A DNA stretch of 64,000 nucleotides. Source: Phascolarctos cinereus (Eukaryota; Chordata; Mammalia; Diprotodontia; Phascolarctidae). The notes beneath the pieces were generated by a model. The model was not told the DNA's origin. It saw only the letters and a list, made by a program, of their open reading frames with translations, and did no database searches. Both the position numbers and the translations under genes were made by a program. The stretch covers positions 846,001 through 910,000 of the forward strand of contig NW_018344106.1 of assembly GCF_002099425.1 (NCBI RefSeq), given 5' to 3'. This document shows positions 25,400-36,730 of this stretch, piece by piece (within the stretch, counting starts at the first letter, position 1; each line of letters starts with the position of its first letter).

Positions 25400-25960
25400 T
25401 GGCTGATTAAAACAAAATGTATTTCTTAATTATTTATTTATTTATTTATTTCTAGTTTTCAACATTCGCTTCCATAAGATTTTGAGTTTTAAATTTCCTC
25501 CCCCTCCCCAAAATGGCATGCAATCTGATATAAGCTCTACTTATATATTCATATTAAACATATTTTCACACTAGTCATGCTGTAAAGAAGAACTAGAAAT
25601 AATGGGAGGAACCACCAGAAAGAAGAAACAAAACAAAAAAAGAAAAGAAAAGAAAAGAAAAGAAAAGAAAAGAAAAGAAAAGAAAAGAAAAGAAAAGAAA
25701 AGAAAAGAAAAGAAAAAAAAGAAAGGAGAGCAAATAGTCTGTTTCTATCTTCATTCAGACTCCAAAGTTTTTTCTCTAGATGTGGATAGTATTTTCAATC
25801 ATGAGTCTTTTGGAGTTGTCTAAGATCCTTGCATTGCTGAGAAAAGCTAAATCTATCAAAGTCAGTCATTGCACAATGTGGCTGTTACTGCATACAATGT
25901 TCTCCTGCTTCTGCTCATTTTGCTCAGCATCAGTTCATATAAGTCTTTCCAAGTTTTTAA
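25400..25960 (-). mobile_element. LINE-1 3' end with (AAAAG)n expansion
   Basis: An antisense L1 3' UTR tail. A pure AAAAG run (25640-25716) occupies the same site where copies at 37.5 and 46.3 kb carry GA runs. Confidence 0.85.
25640..25716. repeat. (AAAAG)n microsatellite in L1 3' UTR
   Basis: About 15 perfect pentamers. Confidence 0.97.
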
Positions 25961-28900
25961 ACAACATATTGTAGAATTATGGTTCTTAAACCACTCTGCT
26001 ATCCACTTCCATTTTATGGGAGAGTTCATCTCATTTACATTCACAGTTATGATTACTATCTGTGTCTTTCACTCCTATTTTCCCCTGTTCATGCTTTTCG
26101 CCTTCCTTTCTCCCTTTCTGTCTTCACTAGAGTTTTGCTTTTGACCATGCCTCCCTCAGTCTGCCCTCTCTTCTATCACTCCCCTCCCTTTTCTTCCCCT
26201 TTACCCTTACTACTTCTTCCCTCCCTTCTATCCACCCCTCCTTTTTCTTTCCCTCTTTCCTCTCCTACTTCCTATAGGGTAAGTTAGATTTCTATACCTA
26301 ACTGATTATGTTATTCCCCCTTTGAGCCAAATTTTATGAGATTAAGGTTCAAACAATGTTCATCTCTCTTCTTTCCCTCTACTGTAACAGATTTTTGTGC
26401 CTTTTCATGTAATGTAATTTACCCTTTCCTGCCTCCTCCTTTCATCTTCTCCCAAAACAATCCCTTTTCACCATTTAATTAGTTTTTTTATCATTACATC
26501 AAAGTCAACTTATACCCATGTCCTCTGCCTATGTATACCCCTTTTAAACATTGTAATAACAATACAATTCTCAAGAGTTATGAATGTCATTTTCCCTTGT
26601 AGAGATGTGAACAGTTTGCCCTTATTAATAATATGTTATTGTTGTTTTCTTTCCTGTTTACCTTTTTAGGCCTCTCGAGTCTTGTATTTGAAGATCAAAT
26701 TTTCTGTTGAGCTCTGGTCTTTTCATCAGGAAGGTTTGGAAGTCCCCTGTTTTGTTGAATGTCCATCTCCTCCCCTGAAAGATTATGCTCAGCTTCACTG
26801 GGTAGTTGATCCTTGGTTGTAATCCAAGTTCCTTTGCCTTATGTAATATCATATTCCACACCCTCTGATCTTTTAATGTAAAAGCTACAAGGTCTTGCAT
26901 AATCCTGCCTGTGGTTCCATGATATTTAAATTGTTTCTTTCTGGATGCTTGCAGTATTTTCTCTTTGACCGGGTAATTTTGGAATTTGGCTACAATATTC
27001 TTTGGTGTTTTCAATTTGGGATCTCTGTCAGGAGGTGATTGGTGGATTCTTTTGATGACTATTTTACCTTCTAGTTCTGGGACCTCAGGGAAGTTTTCCG
27101 TGATGATTTCCTGAAACATGTTGTCCAGGCTCTTTTTTTCATCACAGTTTTCAGGTAGGCCTATAATTTTTCAATTATCTTTCCTGGATCTATTTTCCAG
27201 GTCAGTTGTTCTACCAATGAGATATTTTACATTTTCTTCTATTTTTGCATTCTTTTCTTTCTGTTTGACTGATTCTTGATATATCATAGCCATTAGTTTT
27301 CACTTGCCCAATTCTAATTTTTTAATTAATTAATTTTTAGTTTTCAACAATCACTTACTTAAGCTTTTGAGTTTTAAATTCCTCCCCTCCCTCTCTGACT
27401 CCATCCACAAGACAGCATGCAATCTGATATAAGCTCTACATATACATTCCTATTAAACATTTTCACATCAGTTGTGTTGTAAAGAAGAATTAGAACCAAT
27501 AGGAGGAACCACTAGAAAGAAGAAACAAAACAAAATAGAAGTTAAAAAAAGAGAGCAAATAGTATGCTTCAATCTGCATTCAGAGTCCATAGTTCTTTCT
27601 CTGGATGAGGATAGCATTTTCCATCATGAGACCTTTGGAGATGTCTTAGATCCTTGCATTGCTGAGAAGCACTAAGTCTATCAAAGTTAGTCATAGCACA
27701 ACGTGGCTGTTACTGTGTATGATATTCACCTGGTTCTGCTCACTTCACTCAGCATCAGTCCATACAAGTCTTTCCAGGTTTTTCTGAAGTCTGCCTTCTC
27801 ATCATTTCTTATAGCGCAATGGTATTCCATTACATTCATATACCACAACTTGTTCAGCCATTCCCCAGTTGATGGGCATCCCCTCAATTTCCAATTCTTT
27901 GCCACCACAAAAAGAACTGCTATCAATATTTTTGTACACGTGGGTCCTTTTCCCATTTTTATGATCTCTTTGGGATACAGCCCTAGAAGTGCTATTGCTG
28001 GGTCCAATTCTAATTTTTAACAAATCGTTTCCTTCTATTAGATTTTGTACCTCCTTTTCCATTTGGCCCATTTTACTTTTTAAGGAGTTGATTTCTTGAG
28101 TGTACTTTTTTTTACATTTGGCCAATTGTATTTTTTAAGGACTTGTTTTCTACAGCCAATTTTTGTCCTTCATTTTTCAAGTTATTGACTCTCTCTTGCA
28201 TACCTCTCATTTACTTTCCCAATTTTTATTCTACCTCTGTTCTTTGACTTTTAAAATCCTTCTTGAGCTCTTCCAAAAAGAATTTTGGGCTTGAAACCAG
28301 TTCACATTCTCCTTTGAGGTTTCAGATGTTGGTATATTGACAATGTTGTCCTCTTCTGAATTTGTGCCTTGATCTTCCCCATCCCCATAATAATAATCTA
28401 AGGTCATTGTCTGTTTCTGCTTTCTGCTCATGCTTTTTGCCTATTTCCTGGCTTTTAAAGTTGAGCTCTCCTGCTGTAGCACAGGAGGCACTGACCCAAG
28501 TTCCTTGCGCTGGGATCCTGGGACCTGGTCACTGGCTTTATGTGCTGGGGCCTCAAGTGCTGGCAGCTGGAGGCTGTAGGGATCTGGCAGCTTACTTGGT
28601 GCTGGGCTGGGTCAGTATCACTGGAGCTCTCAGGGTGGGGGTGGGAAGTCTGGCCCTAAATGATGCCTACTCACACCCAGGCTTCTTTAAAGCACTTGGA
28701 ATGTTTGGCTGCTGGAGAACACTGGCACACGTGGTAGTTATCTGAGCTGGTGTTTACCAGTTCCCCTACCAGTGCTGAAGCACTGTGGGTGGGGTAGGGA
28801 GAGGTCCTGGGGTTGGTGATTGCCTGCTCTACCACCCTGGGGCTTAGGATCTCCCCCTGGTTTTCTGAGGCGAAGCTTACCACTGACTTGCTGAGATGCC

Positions 28901-29115
28901 TCCTGTGCTCTACTGTTCCCCTCCCCCAGGGCTAGAGGGGCCTTTCCCATTAATCCCCCAAGCTTCCTGGGCTACAAGACTGCTGCACCCTACCTTTCTG
29001 CTGGCTCAGCTGTTGCAGAGTTTTTCCTGGGGTGGTATTTGCTGTGCTTTCAGAGGTCAAGGGAGGGTGAGAGCAACTTACTTCTTACTCCATCATCTTG
29101 GTTCCCAGAAGTTCC
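25961..29115 (-). mobile_element. LINE-1 5' half: 5' UTR, ORF1 and spacer
   Basis: Read on the minus strand: 5' UTR from about 29115 (ccaagatgatggagtaagaa) to about 28470, ORF1 N-terminus (28130-28019, AKCKKKYTQEINSLKSKMGQ), then after an insertion the RRM and C-terminus (27300-26660, VIKRIHQSPPDRDPKLKTPK), and the spacer down to 25961. The ORF1 C-terminal part (26658-27119) is open for 153 codons. Confidence 0.82.
27323..28003 (-). mobile_element. LINE-1 3' end inserted in L1 ORF1
   Basis: A 681-bp same-orientation L1 3' piece flanked by the perfect 15-bp duplication ccaattctaattttt (27308-27322 and 28004-28018). Confidence 0.92.
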
Positions 29116-29130
29116 CAATATATTTTTTTG

Positions 29131-29280
29131 CTTTTTTTTTTTGATGAGGTAGTTGGGGCTAAGTGACTTGCCTAGGGTCACACAGTTAGTAAGTGTCAAG
29201 TGTCTGAGGTGGGATTTGAACGCAGGTCCTCCTGACTCCAAGGCCAGAGCTCTATCCACTGTGCCACCTCACTGCCCCCC
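29131..29280 (-). mobile_element. 150-bp-class marsupial SINE
   Basis: Antisense full copy: poly(T), gacttgcctagggtcacaca, ctctatccactgtgccacct, actgcccccc. It sits at the 5' edge of the L1. Confidence 0.9.
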
Positions 29281-29321
29281 AAAATATTTTTTAAAAGAAC
29301 TCTCCATATCCAAATCAAGGG

Positions 29322-29572
29322 TAATGTGGAAGATAGAACACCTGACTGGAGTCAGGAAGACTCACCTTCTTGAGTTCAAATCCATCCTCAGACACTTACT
29401 AGCTATGTGGCCCTGGCAAGTTACTTCACCCTGTTTGCCTCAGTTTTCTCATTTGTAAAATTTAGCTGGAGGAGGAAACAGCCAACTCCGTTGATATCTT
29501 TGCCAAGAAAACCCCAAATGGAGTCGAGAAGAGTCAGACTTGACTGAAATGGCTAAACAATATCAACAATAA
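29322..29572 (+). mobile_element. 250-bp-class marsupial SINE
   Basis: The 5' end is reduced. It has gagttcaaatccatcctcag, ctcagttttctcatttgtaa, gccaagaaaaccccaaatgg and gagtcagacttgactgaaat. Confidence 0.85.
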
Positions 29573-29639
29573 ACATGGCCAAATTTGAACTCATTCTCTC
29601 TCCCCCTAAGCCTTCCCTGCCTTCTACCTTCCTTATCAG

Positions 29640-29990
29640 GAGAGGACAATGCTAACCTCCCAGTCCCCCAGGCTCCCAACCTAGAAGTCAACCTGGACTT
29701 CTCATTATCTCTCAGCCCCATCCCCCTACATCCAATCTGTTGTCAATGCCTATCTATTTTACCTCTGCAGCATCTCTTGACAGCTTCACTTGTGCACCAT
29801 CTCTTGTCAATTTCTCTTATGCAGCATCTCTTGACAGCTTCACTTGTGCACCATCTCTAGAATCCATCCCTTTCTCTCTTACACTGCTCAAGCAAAGACT
29901 TGTAAGTCCTTGTGCAGAACCAAACTGGAAGATCCATGCTTTAGAGCTTTACCCAAGAGGGTCAGAGGTCAATGTCTGACTTCTTCCTTG
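29640..29990 (+). mobile_element. L2/CR1-type LINE reverse transcriptase relic
   Basis: The plus strand reads NLEVNLDFSLSLSP, then in another frame IQSVVNAYLFYLCSIS, equivalent to the conserved NLGVxLDSSLSLxxHI...SxxFxLRxI block of L2/CR1 reverse transcriptases. It contains a 54-bp tandem duplication. Unique DNA without a recognisable gene follows to 30400. Confidence 0.65.
29767..29859 (+). repeat. 54-bp tandem duplication
   Basis: gcagcatctcttgacagctt begins at 29767 and again at 29821. The second copy runs to about 29859 before diverging; the copies are identical where they overlap. Confidence 0.92.
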
Positions 29991-30409
29991 AGCTCTTACC
30001 TGACTTTGGCCCACGCTTGCCTGAGAGACCTGGTGGAACCTTGGCTATTTTTCCTGCCCCTGGCCCCCAAGCTGTTCACTCTCTGCTCATAACTGCCTGT
30101 TTGGTGGTATCTCTCCCTATCACCACTGCCAGCATTTCAGAAGGCCCTGTGTCCAGGCTAAACCATGCTGAGGATACTGCTTCCTGCTCTGTAGAAGGCT
30201 CTCACAGACTATGGCATGCTTTGCCCCCTAGTCCCAGCCTTGGAAGGGACTTGGGAGAACAACATCACTGCCGGGTTGCCTTCCATTGAATTCAAGGCTC
30301 CACAGTCAAAACAAATCGCATGTCATGATACTTGCAGAACTCACATGTGTGAACCACTGTTGGCAGTGATCGTCAGAGACTCTGGGTGGGTGCACTGGAC
30401 CAAACTAAG

Positions 30410-30810
30410 AATAGCAAGGAGGACAATAACCAACTCACATTTTTTGAATCCTCCAGGGTTTACAAAGTGCTTTACCTATGGAAGTCACCAAAACCTTTCT
30501 AAGAATTAGAGCTGTCACAACATGGAATGAATTGCTTTGAAAGATAATGAGTTCTACATCACTGGTGGTGTTCAAGATGTTTCTGAGGTCAGGGGCAGCT
30601 AGGTGGCACAGTGGATACAGCACTGGCCCTGAAGTCAGGAGGACCTGATTTCAAATCCAGCCTCAGACCAAACACTTGATACTTACTAGCTGTGTGACCC
30701 TGGGCAAGTCACTTAACCCTAATTGCCTAAAAAAAAATTTTTAAATTAAAAATAAAAATAAAGATGTTTCTGATGTCCCTTCCAATGCTGAGATTCTAGC
30801 AAGGGTACTA
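30410..30810 (+). mobile_element. Old CR1/L3-type LINE 3' end, split by a SINE
   Basis: atggaatgaattgctttgaa and ggtggtgttcaagatgtt before the SINE and gtcccttccaatgctgagat after it match the widespread CR1-like 3' UTR. Confidence 0.55.
30592..30760 (+). mobile_element. 150-bp-class marsupial SINE
   Basis: Complete with an A-rich tail. Flanked by aagatgtttctgaggtc (30574-30590) and aagatgtttctgatgtc (30761-30777), one mismatch in 17. Confidence 0.93.
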
Positions 30811-33015
30811 GGATTCTCTGAGTCCCCCACACAAACTGTTTGAAGGTTAGAGAGGCCATCATCATTTTCAAGAGCAAAAGAAAACAAAAAGAAATCTGAG
30901 CCTGCAATGTTTTTTCCTTCACATCATTAAGTAATAGGCTGCAAACAAATGGGCATTTGTCCCATGGCTCTGAGCCCCCAGATCCATTCATTTCCTCAAC
31001 ACTTGAGGGGAGGAGGCTTTCCATCTCTGCCAAGGCCAAGGTGAAAGTATTGGAAGCTCAGGATGGACTGAGGATGTGGGATGGAGCCCCTGACCTGATG
31101 AGGGAGCAACAGCCCATGACTGTGAAAATTATACTGAGAGTATGAAAGTCCCTCATCCACCACATGGAAAGGAGCCAAGGGCTGCAGACTGCCAAAGGCT
31201 CTTGGGCCTCTACTTCTCTTCCCCCTCCTCCCTCCCAGCTCAGAATGCTAAGCTTTCCCATAGCTTGGATGAAAAGCTCCTTGTCCTCTGCCTGCCAACA
31301 GAGTGGGAGCGGGCTTAGATGCATCCGGCTATAGCCCCAGTCCCAAGCTGTGGCCAACTGGGCTCCGAGGCTGTCTTGGCAGCACTTTAATATAGCTGAG
31401 AGAGTCAGTATGGGAAGAGTCTGACCTAGAGCCTTGCACACGTCTGGGGGCCAAATGCATTTCAGCTCCCTGAAAACACCTGCCTCTCTCAGTGCACTGG
31501 GGCCCACTCTCTGGCAATGGCCTCTACTGTATACTGCTGTAACTCATCCATACATCGTGTTGTCCCCCTGTCCCCACTGACCCCACCATTAGACCAGGGC
31601 AGGCACTGACTTTTGTCTTCCTCTGTGTCCTCTAGCTCCTGGCACATAGTATGTGCTTAATAAATGTTCATTGACTGACACAGACAAAACCATGTACCTG
31701 CCCACACATGTGCACACACCTGTATAGCACACAAACTCATTTGCACATGTGCACATCCCAGCATAAGTTTGCACACCTCTTCCCCCACAGCTCCAACTTT
31801 AGGAAGGCTCTTGTTGTCAGGAATGCTAGGGAGAAGGAAGGGTGAGATAAGCTCATGAAAATCTGCCTGGAAGACCTGGGCAATGCCATCTCAGGGGTCT
31901 TGACTTGGATTTCCTGGCCTATCATTTTCCTTAAGGGAAATTCCTCTTCTCTCTCCCTTTTTCCTCCCTCCCCCCTCCCTCTCCTCTCCTTCTCCTCCTC
32001 CTTCTCTCCTCTCCTATCTCCCCTCCTATTTCTCTCTTTTCCTCCTCCCCCCTCCTCTTTCTCCTCACATTCTCTCCTTCCTCCCCTCCTAGTTCTCTCT
32101 TCTCTTCCTTCCTTCTCTACTTCCTCCCCTCCTATCTCTCTCTTCATTTTTCCCCTCTCCTCCTCTTTTCCTCCATTCTCCTCCTCTTCCTCCTTTTGCC
32201 TTGCACACAGAGAGACTGCTATCCTTTTATTTGCATCAGTTCTGAAGATTTTCCCCATGCCAGTTACTTCTTAAGTAGAGAAAGCTCATGGTCCATGAGA
32301 AAGGAGCCAGGCCTGGGGCCAGGGGAGAGGAATGCAAGCTACACCGTCCAGAGAGCCTGTCCCCCCAGCCGTACTGAGCCCAGAGCAGCCACCCACCTGA
32401 GTCTCTCAGGATAAGCAGGAGGATACTGGGCATTGAGAATGGCCTATGGTGGGTTTTAAGGTTAACTTTATGGTCCTGGATCTTCCCCAGGCTCCCCTCA
32501 GACACTGATCTCAATGGGGCAGCAGGAGCTACCCCTCCTAGGGGCCTGGCATGAGCCTCAAAGGGCTTAGTGAAAGACTCTGCCCTCAGAAATATGGACC
32601 TGAGGCTGGGCAGCCAGGGCCAGACCCCTGGAGGCTCCACTGAACTATGGTGTCTCCTACAGGAAACCTTTGGGGCCTCCAGCTGTCAGTGCCCAGACCA
32701 GCTGTGTCTCCCCAAGGAAAGCTGAGCCACTGGCCGGCAGGCAGGACATAGCCAGAGGCCTGCCCAGCGTCCTGGACTTGTTGTCACAAGTGGATTTGGG
32801 GGATATAACCGACTCCATTGTGTGCTATATTTGTTATTTTCCTGCTTCTTTTTCTGTGTGATACTGAATATATTAAATGTCTCCCTCAGTACGCCCCTCT
32901 CCCTAATAACTTTATGATTGTGAAAAAAAATTCACTGGACTTTGAAGAGGCCCAAGGAAATCACTACCTTTTATTTATCTTATCTAATAAGGTGCTAGTT
33001 GGAGCTTAACAAATA
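30811..33015. other. Intergenic DNA without a recognised gene
   Basis: No exon with homology I recognise. It contains a short MIR-like tail (cacatagtatgtgcttaata at 31643-31662) and a C/T-rich tract (31940-32190) that opens long spurious frames on both strands. Confidence 0.6.
31940..32190. repeat. Polypyrimidine low-complexity tract
   Basis: About 250 bp of almost pure C/T on the plus strand, with imperfect cctcctcctt and tctctctt units. Confidence 0.92.
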
Positions 33016-33020
33016 CTAAG

Positions 33021-33250
33021 TGTGTTATTCAGCTGTGTCCAACTCTCTGTGACCCCATGTGGGGTTTTCTTGGCAGAGATACTGGAATGATTTGCCATTT
33101 CCTTCTTCAGCTTATTTGACAGATAAGGAAATGGAGGCAAACAGGGCTAAGTGACTTGCCCAGGGTCACACAGCTAGGAAGTGCCTGAGGTTGGATTTGA
33201 ACTCTGGTCTTCCAAACTCCAGGCCCAGCGCTCTGTTAATTATGGCACCC
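33021..33250 (-). mobile_element. 250-bp-class marsupial SINE
   Basis: Antisense copy: ctctctgtgaccccatgtgg, ttgccatttccttcttcagc, gacttgcccagggtcacaca. Confidence 0.88.
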
Positions 33251-33251
33251 C

Positions 33252-33412
33252 ATGGGACAGCTAGGTGGCTCAGTGAATAGAGCTCTGGTTTTGGAGTCAG
33301 GAGGACCTGAGTTCAAATCCAGACTCAGACGCTTAACACTAACTATGTGACCCTGGGCAAGTCACTTAACTCTGATAGCCTCACCAAAAAGCAAAATAAA
33401 TAAATAAGTATG
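33252..33412 (+). mobile_element. 150-bp-class marsupial SINE
   Basis: gggacagctaggtggctcag to aataaataaataagta; it abuts the antisense SINE before it. Confidence 0.9.
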
Positions 33413-33416
33413 GCTC

Positions 33417-33542
33417 CCACTAGTGGCCTTCTAGCAAGTTGGTCAGCTATCTCAATAGTTACTATCAGTGTTACAAATATCTCATTTGATAAAAGCTATT
33501 GAAATAGCTGACAAACTTGCTGACAGAACCAGGTCCTAGTGG
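33417..33542. repeat. 126-bp imperfect palindrome (MITE-like)
   Basis: Left arm agcaagttggtcagctatct (33433 on to 33460) pairs with the reverse of aatagctgacaaacttgct (33493-33521). Outer ends ccactag and ctagtgg also pair. The spacer is about 32 nt. It looks like a non-autonomous DNA transposon relic whose family I do not recognise. Confidence 0.7.
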
Positions 33543-34044
33543 TTGCCTACAGGGTCAAATACTGGACTGATGCTAATAAAGGGATATTTAATGGGGGTCT
33601 AATCCTTTGTTCGGATCTACGAATCCAAGCCAGGGGAGGGAGACATGGTGGAGAGAAGCTGGGAAAGAGCTGAAGGTCCCAGCAGGTGGACTCAGAGCCC
33701 AGGAAGCTAATCATCGTCCTCTGCCCTCTACCTTGTTGGGGCCACACTTTGAGCTCTGCTTCCAGGAAGAGCCCAGATAAACACCAGTGTCCAGAGGAAG
33801 GCGACCGGGACCCTGAAGGGTCTGGAGAGCGTGCTAGATGAAGCCTGTGAGGACCACAATGTCCAGGCAAGCCAGGTCTTTATTTCTCTCCAGACTCCAC
33901 TCTAGCCTCCCCAGACACACATCTTTTTATATGTTGTCTTTTCCCACTTGGAATCCAAGTTGCTAGAGGGGCAATGCCCCAACATTCCAGTCAGCCACAC
34001 TTGGATCTCAGAGGTCCAGCCTCATAGTTAGACCCCAAAGTTCT

Positions 34045-34320
34045 GGGACTCCATGAGGCAGGTAGGTAAGGCACTGTCTGGGATACTGAGCCTGGAGCCA
34101 GGAAGCCCTCTGTTCTAATCTAGCCTCAGACACTTCCTAATTGTGTGACCCTGGGTGAGATATTTTACCTCAGCTGGCCTCAGTTTCCTCAACTGTCAAA
34201 TGGGGGTGATAATAACATCTACCTCTCAGGGTTGTTGTGAAGGTCAAATGAGAGCATTTTCATAAAAAGTGCTTAGTACACAGTGCCTGGCACACAGTAG
34301 GTATCATAGAAATGCTTTAA
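34045..34320 (+). mobile_element. MIR/CORE-SINE copy
   Basis: tRNA-like head, then ctcaactgtcaaatgggggt, ctctcagggttgttgtgaag, tgcctggcacacagtaggta: the classic CORE-SINE order. Confidence 0.82.
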
Positions 34321-36660
34321 CAGAGATAGAACTCTCCTCCAACCATAACAGCATCAGCTGAATAACTTATGGTAGTAGCAGTGGAGGACAAAATCCCAAT
34401 CTTTTACTCCTCAGGATCTCAGTTCAGTCCCTTGGTGATAGAGTCTCTTCTTTCCAAGATCCTAGCACTGCCCAGGATCTCCCCTATTCTATTCAGGAGC
34501 CAGTGGCCAATAGCCAGAGACAGAAGCTCAAACTCAGGACTCAAGAATCAAATCCAAGCATATCACTCCCCCTTCCCCAGGGAATTCCCTTTTCTCAGTC
34601 TCTGTTTCTCTCCAGCTCTGCCTCTGTCCTTCAGTCTATGTCTCTATGTTTCTCTGTGTCTTTGTCTCCTGATGTCTCTGTTTGTCTCTGTTTCTCTCCA
34701 TTTACCTGTCTCTGTCTCTTTCTTTGTTTCCCTCTCCCCTCTCAGACCAGGTGGGGTCTGGAGACTCTCCTCTTGGGCCACATTAGTGAAAATACCCTTT
34801 ACCCACTCCCACCCACTCACACTCACCCCCCTTTCCCCCATCCCACCTCCCCACCCCCCCACTCCCTCCACCACCCCCTCCTTTCCCCACTTCTGCCCCA
34901 AGGTAGACATGGGGGCTTCTACTTCCCAGATCTCAGATCTACTCTTAACTGCTGTTCTTTGACTTGTCCAAAAGGGCCAATTGCTCACACTAACCCCTTT
35001 TTCTGGGCCCAGTCCAGAAGCCTGGCTCCACTCCACAATAGCCTGAGATAACCAATTTATACCCAACAGATGAAATTTCAGGAGATGTCCTCCCCTGATG
35101 ATTTTAATTCAATTCAAAAAGCTTTTATTGAGCACCAGCTTAGGGTGTGCAGGACACTGTGCTCAGTGTTGGAGACATAGAGGTGACCCCCAAGAGTCTG
35201 GAAGGAGCTGACATCCTCCTCCTAATGATACAACACTGACCCAAGCCAGTCAATAAAAAGTATATATGAGTCATTTCAAGAGAGAAGGTAACCAAGCACA
35301 CTACCCAGAAACAGTCCCCTCACTCTTCCACCTCCAAAGGCCAGATATTCTGGACACTCCTCTGCCTTCTCTGGCACAAACTGATCCAGGCCACCCAAGA
35401 TGGTGAGGTTAGACAGGATCCATCTGGCTCCAGCAGTGAGAGAGGGGAGGGGACAAAAAGGGAGACTGAGGCCTGATGTTAAGAAACAATTGATCTCACA
35501 TCACATAGAGGGACCTCAGAGGTCCTCAAGGACCCTCCTTATTTTACTGAGGAGGAAATTGGGACTCAGAGAGGGGCAGGGAAAATGCAAAGAGGGAAGT
35601 ATCAGTCAGTCAACAAACATCCATTAAGTGCCTGATACTCAGTGTCATGCATTGAGCTAAGCCAGCAGTGGGAGTGGGGGATGCAGAGAAAGTCATGGTA
35701 GTCCCTGGCCTCAAAAACCTCATGGTCTGATGGGAGAGACAACATATAAAAAGAAGCTAAAAAGTCAGGGGTGGTACATAGCTCAGGGAGTGATAGCAAG
35801 TTCCTCTGCCGGAATGGGAAATGGCCTGAGGAGGCATGTGTTACTGAGTCGAGTTCAACTGGTGAAACTATGAGTTTCTGAGGATCAGGAAATGAACGGG
35901 GTGGGGAATGAAGAGCTGATGTCCTGGGGTTCCTCTTTAAATGGCAGAGGATCTGAGAAGAATTTGTCTACCTCCCACCATCTGCAGCCAGAGTTAGGGA
36001 GGGTCCCCTGGGCTTGGGCTGTTGAGGGGGCATGAATTTCATCAGGCAGAATAGAGTTTCTGGAAATGATGAAATCCAGGAGATGAGGGGGAAGGGATGA
36101 GGTGAAGTCCTGGGGGCCTCCTTAAATGTATGACATGTATCAGGTTTGAGAGGGAGATGCAGCTGATTGGGAGGGGTCTTCAGTGTTCTCCCTGGCTACC
36201 CTCTTTCCTAAGCCCCTCTGCTGGCCATTCCCAAAATCTCCAGTTCTGATCCCCTCTGTCTCTCTGGACAGAGGAGTGCAACTTATGAAAGTGTCCGTGG
36301 GGATCTCAAAGCCGAGTTCTAAGGGGCACCCACACCTGGCATGACAGATGTGCCCTTCAAATCTTCCCTGACTCAGGGCCAGTGTCCCAGGCCCCTTGTA
36401 GGGCTGCTCTGGGCTGTGACCCCTCCCCTGGGCTCCAGACCAACCCACCCTCCACATCTGCTTCTCAGACATCTCTAGGACCAGTGTGGAGCCTGTCAGA
36501 TCCTTTTCCCTTGAGTCCTCTCTCTGCCTCTTCCCACGGGCTTGCAAAGGCTTATTCCAAGCAGACACAGGATAGGGGAATCTTCAGATTCCAGTGGGGC
36601 AGAACTGAGCTTTGCTCCTCCTGCCCCAGGAGGTTGGACAGCGCTGCAGCTGCTGCCATG
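34321..36660. other. Intergenic DNA upstream of XAF1
   Basis: It holds C/T-rich stretches (34560-34900) and two copies of the old repeat also seen at 2585 (35110-35270, and 35600-36130 with cagaggatctgagaagaatt). No gene was recognised. Confidence 0.55.
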
Positions 36661-36663
36661 GTT

Positions 36664-36708
36664 AGTTTCAGTTTCATTTCCTAGTTTGAACGTTAAAAGA
36701 AACTGAAC
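36664..36708. promoter_or_regulatory. Paired interferon-stimulated response elements of XAF1
   Basis: AGTTTCAGTTTC at 36664-36675 is the exact reverse complement of the ISRE consensus GAAANNGAAACT, and a further ATTTCC extends the IRF half-sites to 36681. A second, plus-strand near match (GAAACTGAAC) lies at 36699-36708. The block ends 22 bp before the XAF1 start codon. XAF1 is a known interferon-stimulated gene, so ISGF3/IRF binding here would explain induction. Whether the sites are in the core promoter or the 5' UTR depends on the unmapped transcription start. Confidence 0.8.
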
Positions 36709-36730
36709 CACACTGAGTCCCAGAAGGACC

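Noticed and set aside
31737-32274. Long frames on both strands (Glu/Gly/Arg-rich and Ser/Pro-rich)
   Set aside because: Product of the C/T-rich low-complexity tract.
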